DNA of 64,000 nucleotides from Tsuneonella litorea (lineage in GTDB: Bacteria > Pseudomonadota > Alphaproteobacteria > Sphingomonadales > Sphingomonadaceae). Under the pieces are notes generated by a model. It searched no databases and was not told the DNA's origin. It saw nothing but the letters and a program-made list of their open reading frames with translations. Made by a program: the position numbers and the translations under genes. The stretch spans positions 496,001-560,000 of the forward strand of contig NZ_JAOAMV010000001.1 in assembly GCF_025154015.1 (NCBI RefSeq), in the 5' to 3' direction. Numbering within the stretch: the first letter of the stretch is position 1; each line of letters begins with the position of its first letter. Of this stretch, positions 54,174 to 62,668 are shown in pieces.

Positions 54174-54707
54174 ATGGCTAGCCAGGCCCCCGCCTTCGAT
54201 GTTGGCGATTACGTGGTCTATCCCAAGCACGGCGTCGGCCGTGTGATCGAGCTGCAGAGCGAGGAAATCGCCGGCATGAAGCTCGATCTCTATGTTCTGC
54301 GGTTCGAGAAGGAGCGGATGACGCTCCGCGTCCCCGTCAACAAGGTCGAATCGATCGGAATGCGCAAGCTGTCGAGCGACAAGACCCTCAAGGAAGCGAT
54401 GGAGACCCTGAAGGGCAAGCCCAAGGTCAAGCGGACCATGTGGTCGCGCCGCGCGCAGGAATACGAAGCGAAGATCAATTCGGGCGACCTGGTATCGATC
54501 GCCGAGGTCACCCGCGACCTGTTCCGCCCCGACGACCAGCCCGAGCAATCCTATTCCGAGCGCCAGATCTTCGAGGCCGCCTCGAGCCGCCTCGCCCGCG
54601 AGCTCGCGGCGATGGAAAAGACCGACGAGCCGACCGCGCTCGGCAAGATCCTCGACGTGCTGCGCGAGCATGCGCCGCAGTACTACGAGAACACCGAAGA
54701 GGCCTGA
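54174..54707 (+). CDS. carD: CarD-family transcriptional regulator
   Basis: A 177-residue CarD protein. The RNA-polymerase-interacting Tudor-like N-domain reads FDVGDYVVYPKHGVGRVIEL, then LYVLRFEKERMTLRVPVNKV. The C-terminal helical DNA-binding domain has KPKVKRTMWSRRAQEYEAKI, SYSERQIFEAASSRLARELA and DEPTALGKILDVL. CarD stabilises open complexes at rRNA and other promoters. I chose the ATG with AAAGGA seven bases upstream over a longer frame to 53988. A strong terminator follows. Confidence 0.93.
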   Translation: MASQAPAFDVGDYVVYPKHGVGRVIELQSEEIAGMKLDLYVLRFEKERMTLRVPVNKVESIGMRKLSSDKTLKEAMETLKGKPKVKRTMWSRRAQEYEAKINSGDLVSIAEVTRDLFRPDDQPEQSYSERQIFEAASSRLARELAAMEKTDEPTALGKILDVLREHAPQYYENTEEA

Positions 54708-54736
54708 TTTCGACCAAGCGTCGTCTCGCGCCGATG

Positions 54737-54769
54737 AAGGGCCGTCCGCAAGGGCGGCCCTTTCCTTTT
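54737..54769 (+). terminator. Rho-independent terminator after carD
   Basis: AAGGGCCG pairs perfectly with CGGCCCTT, extended inward by three pairs around a GCAA tetraloop, followed by TCCTTTT. It lies 30 bases after the carD stop and just before the DUF2807 gene. Confidence 0.85.
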
Positions 54770-54834
54770 GCGCGGTTGAACCCACGTGCTTGCTGTATTA
54801 TATCGGCAATACGCAATCAGCGAGGAAACAGATC

Positions 54835-55677
54835 ATGCTGCACCGGATCATTCGTGGGATAGCCCCCGTCGTCGCGTTGGCCGCGGCGTTCGGCGCAAGC
54901 GGCTGCGACGGAAACATCTCGATCAACGGCGAGAAGGGGGTTCCCCTCGAGGAACTCGACATTGCCGGCAAGGCGCCGACCGCGCTCGTCCTCGCCGGCC
55001 CCGACGACGTCGTGGTGAAGGACGGCGATGCACTGAAGATCGATGTGGCGGGCGACCCCGGCGCGGTTTCCGCGCTGCGCTTCACGCTGGATGAAAAGAC
55101 GCTCGGAATCATGCGGGGCAAGGACAAGGTCGACGGAGACGGCAAGGCGACGGTGACGGTCACCATGCCGGGGCTGGAGAAGCTGACCATCGCCGGATCG
55201 GGCACGGTCCTGGCCGATTCGCTTGCCGGCAAGTCGGAAGTGACGATCGCCGGCAGTGGCACCGCCCGGACGAATTCGGTCTCCGCCGCAAAGCTGGACG
55301 TCACGATAGCCGGATCGGGTAGCTACCGCGCCGCGGGCAAGGTCGACGCGCTCGACCTCACGGTGGCAGGCTCGGGCAATGCCAACATGGCAGGTCTCGA
55401 GGCCGAAACCGCCGACGTGACCATCGCAGGCGCGGGAAGTGCGTCTTTCGCCTCGAACGGCACCGTGAAGGCCACGGTGATGGGCTCGGGCGACGTGACC
55501 GTGACCGGGTCCGCCAAGTGCACGATCAAGTCGATGGGCTCGGGCACGCTGCGGTGCAATCCCGGTTCGAGCGGCGACCAGGCGGCCGGTGACGGACCGC
55601 CCCCCGCCCCCGAGGCCCCCGAGGCCCCCGAGGCCCCCCAACCGCCTGAGGCTCCGCGGGCTCCCGACGCTCCCTAG
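54835..55677 (+). CDS. DUF2807 (head GIN domain) putative lipoprotein
   Basis: A 280-residue exported protein. The N-terminus (MLHRIIRGIAPVVALAAAFG, then ASGCDG) fits a signal peptide with a lipobox-like cysteine. From about residue 95 the sequence repeats a beta-helical unit of roughly 20 residues containing [IV]AGSG (LTIAGSGTV, VTIAGSGTA, VTIAGSGSY, LTVAGSGNA, VTIAGAGSA), the hallmark of DUF2807. The C-terminal 30 residues are Pro/Ala/Glu repeats (PEAPEAPEAPQPPEAP). The function is unknown. A clear GAGGA ribosome site supports the ATG. The next gene is another small lipoprotein. Confidence 0.85.
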   Translation: MLHRIIRGIAPVVALAAAFGASGCDGNISINGEKGVPLEELDIAGKAPTALVLAGPDDVVVKDGDALKIDVAGDPGAVSALRFTLDEKTLGIMRGKDKVDGDGKATVTVTMPGLEKLTIAGSGTVLADSLAGKSEVTIAGSGTARTNSVSAAKLDVTIAGSGSYRAAGKVDALDLTVAGSGNANMAGLEAETADVTIAGAGSASFASNGTVKATVMGSGDVTVTGSAKCTIKSMGSGTLRCNPGSSGDQAAGDGPPPAPEAPEAPEAPQPPEAPRAPDAP

Positions 55678-55735
55678 CGGTTCATCGGACTGCAACACCT
55701 GCACCCCTAGGGCCGCGCATCGAAAGGATTGCACG

Positions 55736-56071
55736 ATGCGCGGCCCCACCCTTGCCCTTCTCTCGCTGGCGGCGTTCGGCCTGTCCGGCTGCCTCGCAAA
55801 GACCGCGCTCGACGTCGCGACGGCGCCGGTGAAGGTGGCCTCGAAGGCGGTCGATCTCGCCACCACCAGCCAGTCCGAGGCCGACGAGAAGCGCGGGCGC
55901 GAGATCCGCAAGCGCGAGGAGCGGCTTGGCCAGCTCGCCCGCCAGCGCGACAAGCTCGAGAAGCGGTGCATCGAGGGCGAACGCCGAGCCTGCAACGAGG
56001 CCGCGCAGGTCAATGCGGAACTCCAGGCTCTCCTGCCCCGGGTACCCGTCGAACCCGACGAACCGCGCTAG
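55736..56071 (+). CDS. Small lipoprotein with coiled coil
   Basis: A 111-residue lipoprotein of unknown function. The signal MRGPTLALLSLAAFGLSGC ends with a good lipobox (LSGC). TALDVATAPVKVASKAVDLA follows, then a highly charged coiled coil (about residues 45-90) rich in Glu, Arg and Lys with two cysteines near its end (KRCIEGERRACNEAAQ). AAAGGAT lies upstream of the ATG. The 3' end overlaps the convergent Sua5 gene by 4 bases. Confidence 0.75.
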   Translation: MRGPTLALLSLAAFGLSGCLAKTALDVATAPVKVASKAVDLATTSQSEADEKRGREIRKREERLGQLARQRDKLEKRCIEGERRACNEAAQVNAELQALLPRVPVEPDEPR

Positions 56072-57012
56072 CTCGCAGCCCGGCGCAAGCGGTCATTGAT
56101 CGCCCGGCCCAGCCCCGCGTCGGGCACCGGCGCCACGGCCACCCGCGGCAATGCGGACGCCGCGGCGCGGTGCAGCCCTTCGTAGAGGCGCGCGGCGGCC
56201 TCGGCGAGATCGCCCGATGGCGAGAGCGACCAGTCGCCCGCCACCGCCGCGAACCCGAGCAGGAACTCGTCGTCGCGCGCGTCCACCACCTCCAGGCGCA
56301 CGGGCTTGCCGGGCGAATAGTGCTGGGCGAGCTGCCCCGGCGCCTCGATGCGTGCCTCGGAAACCGGGGTAGCGGGGCCAAGGATGGCGGCGAGGGCGGG
56401 CTGTCCGATCGGGCCTTCGCGCAGCAGCTGCCAGCCACCCCCATCGCGCAACGCCACGATCGTCGATTCCAGCCCCTTTTCCGCCGCTCCGCCGTCGAGC
56501 ACGGCGTCGATCCGCCCGTCGAGCGTGGCCAGCACGTGGCGCGCGCTCGTCGGGCTGACCGCGCCGCTGCGGTTGGCCGATGGGGCGGCGAGTGGCAGGC
56601 CAGCCTGTTCGAGCACCGCGCGCATCACCGGATGCGCCGGACAGCGCAGCGCCATCGTCGGCAATCCTGCGGTCACGGCTGCAGCGATGGGCGCTCCTTC
56701 GGCCAGCGGCAGGACCATCGTGAGCGGCCCCGGCCAGAACCGGGCCGCGATCGCCCTCGCGCGGTCGTCGAAGCGGGCGAGGCGCTCCGCCGCCGCGACA
56801 TCGGGTACATGGACGATCAGCGGATTGAAGTCGGGCCGTCCCTTCGCGCGATAGATCGCCGCCACGGTTGCCGTCCGGTCGGCGCGGCCGGCGAGGCCGT
56901 AGACGGTCTCGGTCGGGAGCGCGACGAGACCGCCCGAATCGAGCAGCTCTGCCGCCCGGGCAATTCCCGCGGCGTCTCCCGCCAGCCTTTCCGTAGCGTG
57001 CTTGTCGCCCAT
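56068..57012 (-). CDS. L-threonylcarbamoyladenylate synthase
   Basis: A 314-residue Sua5/YwlC-type enzyme that makes L-threonylcarbamoyl-AMP for tRNA t6A modification. The YrdC domain (residues 1 to about 200) has GGLVALPTETVYGLAGRADR, IYRAKGRPDFNPLIVHV, FWPGPLTMVL and MALRCPAHPVMRAVL, then SANRSGAVSPTSARHVL. The C-terminal Sua5 extension includes PGQLAQHYSPGKPVRL. Length matches Sua5 rather than the shorter TsaC. It is divergent from the acyl-CoA dehydrogenase gene, with 60 bases between starts. Confidence 0.93.
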   Translation of the reverse strand: MGDKHATERLAGDAAGIARAAELLDSGGLVALPTETVYGLAGRADRTATVAAIYRAKGRPDFNPLIVHVPDVAAAERLARFDDRARAIAARFWPGPLTMVLPLAEGAPIAAAVTAGLPTMALRCPAHPVMRAVLEQAGLPLAAPSANRSGAVSPTSARHVLATLDGRIDAVLDGGAAEKGLESTIVALRDGGGWQLLREGPIGQPALAAILGPATPVSEARIEAPGQLAQHYSPGKPVRLEVVDARDDEFLLGFAAVAGDWSLSPSGDLAEAAARLYEGLHRAAASALPRVAVAPVPDAGLGRAINDRLRRAAS

Positions 57013-57072
57013 CCCCGCGCGCTATAAGCGATGTCTGCGCCCGGCAACCCCGTCATCCGGAGAGTCCCGACG

Positions 57073-58803
57073 ATGTACCGTCCCGCCACCGCCGACCAGC
57101 TGCTCGCGCTCGAGGTATGCGCCGGGATCGGCGAACTCGCGCAATCGGAACGTTTCGCCGCGGCGGAACCCGACATGGTGGCCGCGATCGTCGAGGGGAT
57201 CGGCGCATTCGCAACAGGCGAATGGGCGCCGCTCAACCGGGTCGGAGACGTCGAGGGAGCAAGGCTCGAGAACGGCGTCGTGCGGCTGCCCGACGGGTTT
57301 GCCGAGGCCTACGCGCACTATGTCGAGCAGGGCTGGAACGCGATCGCTGCGCCGGCCGACTTCGGCGGCCAGGGGCTGCCCTTCGCGCTCGGGTGCAACG
57401 TGCTCGAGAACCTCGGCACCGCGAACTTCGCGTTCAACCTCCTGCCGATGCTGACCACCGGGGCGATCGACGCGCTCGAGCACCACGGTTCCGAAGACCA
57501 GAAGGCGCTCTACCTGCCGAAGATGATCAGCGGCGAATGGTCGGGCACGATGAACCTGACCGAGCCGCAGGCGGGCAGCGACCTCGGCGCGCTGCGCACG
57601 GCCGCAACGCCCATCGAGGACGGAGAGCACGCGGGCAAGTACCGCATCGCGGGCACCAAGATCTACATCACCTGGGGCGAGCACGAGCTTGCGGACAACG
57701 TGATCCACCTCGTTCTCGCCCGCCTGCCCGACGCGCCCGAGGGCAGCCGGGGAATCTCGCTGTTCGTCGTCCCCAAGTACCGCGTGAAGCCCGACGGCAG
57801 CCTCGGCCCGCGCAACGACGTGAAGTGCGTCAGCCTCGAGCACAAGCTCGGCATCAACGCCTCGCCGACCTGCGTGATGAGCTACGGCGACAGCGGAGAC
57901 TGCATCGGCGAGCTCGTCGGCGCGCCCAACCGCGGCCTCATGGCGATGTTCACGATGATGAACAACGCGCGGATCAACGTCGGCAACCAGGGCGTGCAGA
58001 TCGGCGAGCGGGCGACCCAGGCCGCCCTCGCCTACGCGCTCGACCGGGTCCAGTCGGCGCGCGCCGGATCGCCCGACAAGTCGCCCGTGGCGATCGCCGA
58101 GCATCCCGACGTGCGGCGGATGCTGCTCCGGATGAAGGCGCTGACCGAGGGCGCGCGCGCGCTTCTTTACTATACCGCCGGGCAGGTCGACCGGGGCACC
58201 CTGGGCGATGCCGCCGCGGCGGCGCGGGCGGAGTGCCTGGTGCCCATGCTCAAAGCCTGGGGCACCGACGTGGGCGTCGAGATCGCCAGCCTCGGCGTGC
58301 AGGTCCATGGCGGAATGGGCTTCGTCGAGGAAACCGGCGCTGCGCAGCACTATCGCGACGCGCGGATCGCGCCGATCTACGAAGGGACCAACGGGATCCA
58401 GGCGGCCGACCTCGTCACCCGCAAGCTCGGCCTCGACGGCGGTGCGGCGCTCGACGCGCTGCTCGCGGACGTCGAACGCGATTCGGACGGCGCGCTGGCG
58501 GACCTCGCCCGCACCTGCCGCGAGATCGCGCGCTGGATGCGCGAGGAGGCTTCGCTCGACGACCGGCTTTCCGGCAGCGTTCCATTCACCGCGATGTGCG
58601 CGGTGGCGGTCGCGGGCTGGCAGCTGTCGCGCCAGGCACGCGCGGTCGCCGATGGCGCGGCGCCATCGCTGGCCGAAAGCAAGCCCGTAACCGCAAGGTT
58701 CTTCGCGACCCGCATCGTGCCCGAGGCGCTCGGCCTTGCCGCATCGGCCCGCGGCAGCGCGGACCTGCTCTACGCAGTTCCGGCGGCGGCACTGGCGGGA
58801 TGA
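57073..58803 (+). CDS. Acyl-CoA dehydrogenase
   Basis: A 576-residue FAD enzyme that desaturates acyl-CoA. The motifs WSGTMNLTEPQAGSDLGALR (FAD/substrate segment) and KIYITWGEHELADNVIHLV are seen. HGGMGFVEETGAAQHYRDAR and APIYEGTNGIQAADLVTRKL carry the catalytic Glu. A C-terminal extension of about 130 residues matches the long family with a DUF1974/acetyltransferase-like tail, as in FadE-type proteins. A GGAGAG ribosome site fixes the ATG at 57073. A 14-codon longer frame starts at 57031. The stop overlaps the ATPase start (ATGA). Confidence 0.92.
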   Translation: MYRPATADQLLALEVCAGIGELAQSERFAAAEPDMVAAIVEGIGAFATGEWAPLNRVGDVEGARLENGVVRLPDGFAEAYAHYVEQGWNAIAAPADFGGQGLPFALGCNVLENLGTANFAFNLLPMLTTGAIDALEHHGSEDQKALYLPKMISGEWSGTMNLTEPQAGSDLGALRTAATPIEDGEHAGKYRIAGTKIYITWGEHELADNVIHLVLARLPDAPEGSRGISLFVVPKYRVKPDGSLGPRNDVKCVSLEHKLGINASPTCVMSYGDSGDCIGELVGAPNRGLMAMFTMMNNARINVGNQGVQIGERATQAALAYALDRVQSARAGSPDKSPVAIAEHPDVRRMLLRMKALTEGARALLYYTAGQVDRGTLGDAAAAARAECLVPMLKAWGTDVGVEIASLGVQVHGGMGFVEETGAAQHYRDARIAPIYEGTNGIQAADLVTRKLGLDGGAALDALLADVERDSDGALADLARTCREIARWMREEASLDDRLSGSVPFTAMCAVAVAGWQLSRQARAVADGAAPSLAESKPVTARFFATRIVPEALGLAASARGSADLLYAVPAAALAG

Positions 58804-59618
58804 GCGACCCGCTCGAGCGGATCGCCGCAGCGCTTGAGGCCCTCGTCCCCGGCCAGGCGGAACCGATCGACTGGGCAAGTGCGCCGGCATATGTCTGGAC
58901 CGGCCTGACGGCGCGACCGGTGGAGCGGATCGAGGCTCCGGCGCTCGACCAGCTCAAGGGCATCGAGCGGCAGAAGCAAGCGGTCGCGCAGAACGTCGCC
59001 CGCCTCGCCGCGGGGGCGGCAGCGCACGACATGCTGCTGTGGGGCGCACGGGGCATGGGCAAGAGCGCGCTGGTCCGGGCGGCCACCGTCGCCGCGCAGG
59101 CCGGCGACGCGTCGCGCCTCGCGCTCGTGCAGGTCGCGGCCGACGCGCTGCCGTCGCTCCCCGCATTGTTCGCGAGACTGCGGAGCGAGCCGCGCGCCTT
59201 CCTCGTCTACCTCGACGACCTGGGCTTTGCGGAAGGCGACACGGTGGGGCCCCGGCACCTGCGCTCGTGGCTCGAGGGCGGAGTCGAGGCGCGCCCGGCG
59301 AACGTCCGCCTCGCGGTCACCAGCAACCGCCGCGCGATCGTGCCGCGGCACCTCAGCGAACAGGACGACCCGGTCAATCCGCGCGACGCGCTCGACGACC
59401 TGCAGGCTCTCGCCGACCGGTTCGGGCTGTCGATCGGCTTCCACGCCGCGAGCCAGGACGATTATCTTGCGATCGTCGCGGCTTACGCGGATCCGCTGGG
59501 CCTTTCGTGGGAGCCCGGCGATGCCCTCGAATGGACCAAGCGCCGCGGTGCGCGTTCGGGCCGCACCGCGTGGCAATACGTGACCGAACTGGCCGGGCGC
59601 GCCGGTCGCGAGCTCTAG
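58800..59618 (+). CDS. DUF815-family AAA+ ATPase
   Basis: A 272-residue cytoplasmic ATPase. Walker A is WGARGMGKSALVRAA (about residue 80-95). Walker B is FLVYLDDLGFAEGD, with Asp-Asp rather than Asp-Glu. VRLAVTSNRRAIVPRHLSEQ is the sensor 1 region. DUF815 proteins resemble AAA chaperones of unknown target. The start is coupled to the acyl-CoA dehydrogenase stop in ATGA. The stop lies 17 bases before the convergent PQQ-type gene. No partner gene is evident. Confidence 0.88.
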   Translation: MSDPLERIAAALEALVPGQAEPIDWASAPAYVWTGLTARPVERIEAPALDQLKGIERQKQAVAQNVARLAAGAAAHDMLLWGARGMGKSALVRAATVAAQAGDASRLALVQVAADALPSLPALFARLRSEPRAFLVYLDDLGFAEGDTVGPRHLRSWLEGGVEARPANVRLAVTSNRRAIVPRHLSEQDDPVNPRDALDDLQALADRFGLSIGFHAASQDDYLAIVAAYADPLGLSWEPGDALEWTKRRGARSGRTAWQYVTELAGRAGREL

Positions 59619-59634
59619 AGCGGTCGATCCCCGC

Positions 59635-61095
59635 CTAGGGCGTCGGCACGCGCGCGTAGTCCTCGTCGAACGTCGCCTCGCCGCCGCGCAGTTCGCGCCG
59701 GGGCGGCAGGCGCCGGCCGGTGACCCGCTCGATCGCCGGCGAGGGCGCGGCACCGGGCGCCGTGACCCGCCAGACGATCCCGGCCGTGTCGTCGGTGACC
59801 AGCAGCGCGCCGTCCTTTGCAAAGGCGACCCAGGTCGGCCGCCCGCGCGTGGTTTCGCCGTCTTCGGCGAGGAAACCTGTCAGGATCGGTCGCGGCTTGC
59901 CCACCGGATTGCCGCGCTTGTCGAACGGGACGTAGACCACGTCGTAACCCGACTTCGGCTTGCGGTTCCACGAACCGTGGCGCGCGACCACAGCGCCCGT
60001 GGCATAGGTGTCGCCCAGGGCCGAGCCGTTGCCGGTGAACGCGAGGCCGAGCGCGGCAACGTGCGGACCGAGCGCGTATTCGGGCAGGCGGATATAGTCG
60101 GGGTTGAACCCGTCCGGGGTCGGCTCGTCGACGCGGTCGTCGAAGTTGTTGCGCCACCAGACCCACGGCCAGCCGTACTGCGCGCCGATCGGCACGTTGG
60201 TCAGGTAATCGGGCACGAGGTCCGAACCGAGCATGTCGCGCTCGTTCACCGTGGTCCACAACTCGCCGCTCCAGGGGGAGAACGCGAGGCCGTTGGGGTT
60301 GCGAAGCCCGCTCGCGAACTGGCGCTGGCGGCCGGTCTCGAGGTTGTAGTCCCAGATCGCCGCGCGGCCCACTTCCTGGTCGAGCCCGCGCTCGCCGACG
60401 TTCGAGGCGGATCCCACCGCGATGTAGATGTGCTTGCCGTCGGGCGAGAGCACGATGTTGCGCATCCAGTGGTTGCCCGCCGGCGGCAGGTCCATCAGCT
60501 TCTTCGGAGCCCCGTCGAGGGTGGTTGCGCCTTCCTCGTAAGGGAAGGCGAGCAGGGCGTCGTGGTTGGCGACGTAGAGCGTACCGTCCCGGTAGGCCAT
60601 GCCCGACGGCGAACTGAGCGCATCATTCTTGAGGATCGCCTGCGCGTCCGCGTTACCGTCGCCATCCGTGTCGCGCAGCAGCGCGATCGCGTTCGGCGAC
60701 GGACCGCCCGCCCCGGCCTTCTTGAACAGCAGGTTCATGATCCAGCCCTCGATCCCGCCCGGTCCCTTTGACGGAGGCCGGTTGGTCAGCGCGAGCAGGA
60801 CGTCGCCGTTCGGCATGACGTACATCGTCCGCGGGTGATCGAGGCCTTGCGCGAACCGGCTGACGGCCAGCCCCTCGGCCGCGACGGGCACGGCGTCGTC
60901 GGGCCAGCCCACCGCGTCGGCCACTCCCACCGTGGGAACGGTTTCGTAACGCGGCCGGAGAAGCTGCGGATCCGTGCCGGCGAGGTCTTCGACCGATTGG
61001 CGCGCGGTGTCGGGGGTTACGAGGTAGGCAACGACGCCGATGACCAGGAGGACAGCGACGAGGAAGCCGGCGAAAATCTTGCGGCCGGTGCTCAT
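59635..61095 (-). CDS. PQQ-dependent sugar/sorbosone dehydrogenase-like protein
   Basis: A 486-residue membrane-anchored protein. A single span near the N-terminus (IFAGFLVAVLLVIGVVAYLV) precedes a six-bladed propeller of the soluble glucose dehydrogenase/L-sorbosone dehydrogenase fold. Blade motifs include GLDHPRTMYVMPNGDVLLAL, SPDGKHIYIAVGSASNVGER, RQFASGLRNPNGLAFSPWSG and YGWPWVWWRNNF. The family uses PQQ, but cofactor binding cannot be proved here. The ATG gives MSTGRKIF; twelve further codons upstream are in frame. It is divergent from the methionine sulfoxide reductase gene. Confidence 0.85.
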   Translation of the reverse strand: MSTGRKIFAGFLVAVLLVIGVVAYLVTPDTARQSVEDLAGTDPQLLRPRYETVPTVGVADAVGWPDDAVPVAAEGLAVSRFAQGLDHPRTMYVMPNGDVLLALTNRPPSKGPGGIEGWIMNLLFKKAGAGGPSPNAIALLRDTDGDGNADAQAILKNDALSSPSGMAYRDGTLYVANHDALLAFPYEEGATTLDGAPKKLMDLPPAGNHWMRNIVLSPDGKHIYIAVGSASNVGERGLDQEVGRAAIWDYNLETGRQRQFASGLRNPNGLAFSPWSGELWTTVNERDMLGSDLVPDYLTNVPIGAQYGWPWVWWRNNFDDRVDEPTPDGFNPDYIRLPEYALGPHVAALGLAFTGNGSALGDTYATGAVVARHGSWNRKPKSGYDVVYVPFDKRGNPVGKPRPILTGFLAEDGETTRGRPTWVAFAKDGALLVTDDTAGIVWRVTAPGAAPSPAIERVTGRRLPPRRELRGGEATFDEDYARVPTP

Positions 61096-61158
61096 GGACA
61101 GGGAAATAGGCGCTGGCGCGACTTGCGGCAACGCCGGGCTGCGCTAGAGCCGCGTTCG

Positions 61159-61641
61159 ATGTACGATTTTCGACCCGACGAAGCGATCGCCAAGCCCGAA
61201 CTCTATCGCCAGCTGCTCGCAGCAGCCGACGCATTGACCGAAGGCGAGCCCGACGCGGTCGCCAACATGGCGAACGTGGCGGCCCTGCTCGCCGAATTCA
61301 TCCCCGCGCTCAACTGGTCGGGGTTCTACCGCGTGGTGGACGGCGAACTGGTGCTGGGGCCGTTTGCCGGGCGTCCCGCGTGCATCCGCATCCCGTTCGG
61401 CAAGGGCGTGTGCGGCAGCGCCGCCGCAAGTGGCCGGACCCTGCGCGTCGACGACGTTCACGCCTTTCCCGGCCACATCGCCTGCGACGCGGCAAGCCGG
61501 AGCGAACTTGTCGTGCCGGTCGTGCGCGACGAAGCGGTTATCGCGGTGATCGATCTCGACAGCCCGCACCCCGCTCGCTTCGACGCCGACGACGCCGCCG
61601 GGATCGAGGCGCTCGCCGCGCTGCTCGCGCGACGCATCTAA
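61159..61641 (+). CDS. Free methionine (R)-sulfoxide reductase, GAF domain
   Basis: A 160-residue GAF-domain enzyme that reduces free methionine-R-sulfoxide in the cytoplasm. The fRMsr signatures are ALNWSGFYRVVDGELVLGPF, the first catalytic-type Cys segment PACIRIPFGKGVCGSAAASG, the second in FPGHIACDAASRSELVVPVV, and the final VIAVIDLDSPHPARFD. All expected cysteines are present. The ATG has no obvious ribosome site. It is divergent from the propeller gene, so the two may share a promoter region of 63 bases. Confidence 0.93.
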   Translation: MYDFRPDEAIAKPELYRQLLAAADALTEGEPDAVANMANVAALLAEFIPALNWSGFYRVVDGELVLGPFAGRPACIRIPFGKGVCGSAAASGRTLRVDDVHAFPGHIACDAASRSELVVPVVRDEAVIAVIDLDSPHPARFDADDAAGIEALAALLARRI

Positions 61642-61770
61642 GCGCCCCGTTTCGGGACAGGCGACAGGCCGGGACTTGGGGCCCGGCGTTAGGTAATGCT
61701 AAATTTTCCATTAACGCGTGAGCCGACTCGTGGGTCGGCAGATTTGCGCGAAGCAGGGGAAATACAGCGC

Positions 61771-62619
61771 ATGCCCGCTCAACGAATGCTCGCCCTGACC
61801 GTCGCCGCCGGCGCGCTTGTGGCGGCCGCCCCCGTCGCCGCCGAACCGCACACCCCGGGCGACGTGGTGTTCGAGAGCGTCCCGGTGGTCCAGCCGGTCG
61901 GCGCGGCGGCCCCTGACGCATCGCCGACCGCCGATCCGGCGGAGCGCGTGACGATCTACGAAACCGAAATCGAAACGGCGCCCCCGGCGCCGGCGGTTCC
62001 GCCTGCTGCACCGACCTATTACGGCCAGGGCTTTCCCGCGCCGCACGCGGGGGGCCATTACCCACCCCCGCAGCCCGGCTTCGATCGCGAGGCGTGGCTG
62101 GCAGATTGCCGCGATCGCATTCGCGGGGTGGACCGCAAGGATCGCGCCCGGGTGATCGGCGGCCTCCTCGGCGCTGTGGCGGGAGGGGTCATCGGCAACC
62201 GGGCCTGGGGTTCGCAGCGCCTCGCCGGAACGCTGATCGGGGCCGGCGTGGGCGGCATTGCCGGGCTCGTGATCGGCGGCGCGATCGACGCGGCGAGCGA
62301 CCGCAAGCGCGACGACGAATGCGCCTGGCACCTCGATCGCTACATGGCCGGGGCGCCCCATGCGCCGGGCCATGCGTGGGGCGCTTATCCGGGCTATGGC
62401 TATGGCTATGGCTATGGCTATGGCTATGGCTACCCCGCCGTCGCCTATGTCGCGGTGCTCATGCAGGTCCCGCAACGCGCGGTGGTTCGCGAATACGTCA
62501 CCGAGGAATGGGTCGACGAGCCGGTCCGGGTCCGGTCCCGGTCGCTTCCGCGCAGCAAGACCATCCGTCAGCCCGCGCCGCGCGGCGACAAGCGAACCAA
62601 GCTGATCAAGTCGAAATAG
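61771..62619 (+). CDS. Exported glycine-zipper protein with Gly-Tyr repeats
   Basis: A 282-residue envelope protein. A signal peptide (MPAQRMLALTVAAGALVAAA, then PVAAEP) is followed by a Pro/Ala-rich segment, a glycine zipper near residues 130-165 (VIGGLLGAVAGGVIGNRAWG, then LIGAGVGGIAGLVIGGAI), and seven Gly-Tyr pairs around residues 208-221. A basic C-terminus follows (VRSRSLPRSKTIRQPAPRGD). Glycine zippers in this position often insert into the outer membrane. No enzymatic motif is seen. The ATG has AGGGGA upstream. Confidence 0.75.
   Translation: MPAQRMLALTVAAGALVAAAPVAAEPHTPGDVVFESVPVVQPVGAAAPDASPTADPAERVTIYETEIETAPPAPAVPPAAPTYYGQGFPAPHAGGHYPPPQPGFDREAWLADCRDRIRGVDRKDRARVIGGLLGAVAGGVIGNRAWGSQRLAGTLIGAGVGGIAGLVIGGAIDAASDRKRDDECAWHLDRYMAGAPHAPGHAWGAYPGYGYGYGYGYGYGYPAVAYVAVLMQVPQRAVVREYVTEEWVDEPVRVRSRSLPRSKTIRQPAPRGDKRTKLIKSK
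62392..62433 (+). repeat. GGCTAT hexanucleotide repeat inside the glycine-zipper gene
   Basis: Seven perfect or near-perfect GGCTAT units (the last GGCTAC) encode seven Gly-Tyr pairs. Because each unit is six bases, slippage would change the protein length without breaking the frame. Confidence 0.95.
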
Positions 62620-62632
62620 GCCCCGGCGCGGA

Positions 62633-62660
62633 TCTCGCCCCCCCCCTGCGGGGCGCGAGA
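62633..62660. terminator. Hairpin between convergent genes
   Basis: TCTCGC-CCCC and GGGG-C-GCGAGA pair with a one-base bulge in the 49-base gap between the convergent glycine-zipper and usher genes. It could end transcription from both sides, but neither side has a T run. Confidence 0.3.
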
Positions 62661-62668
62661 CCCGCGGG

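Noticed and set aside
57117-59618. An 833-codon frame overlapping the acyl-CoA dehydrogenase and ATPase genes
   Set aside because: Its 3' part is the genuine ATPase frame; the upstream part is an out-of-frame reading of the dehydrogenase with Arg-rich sequence. The ATPase starts at 58800.
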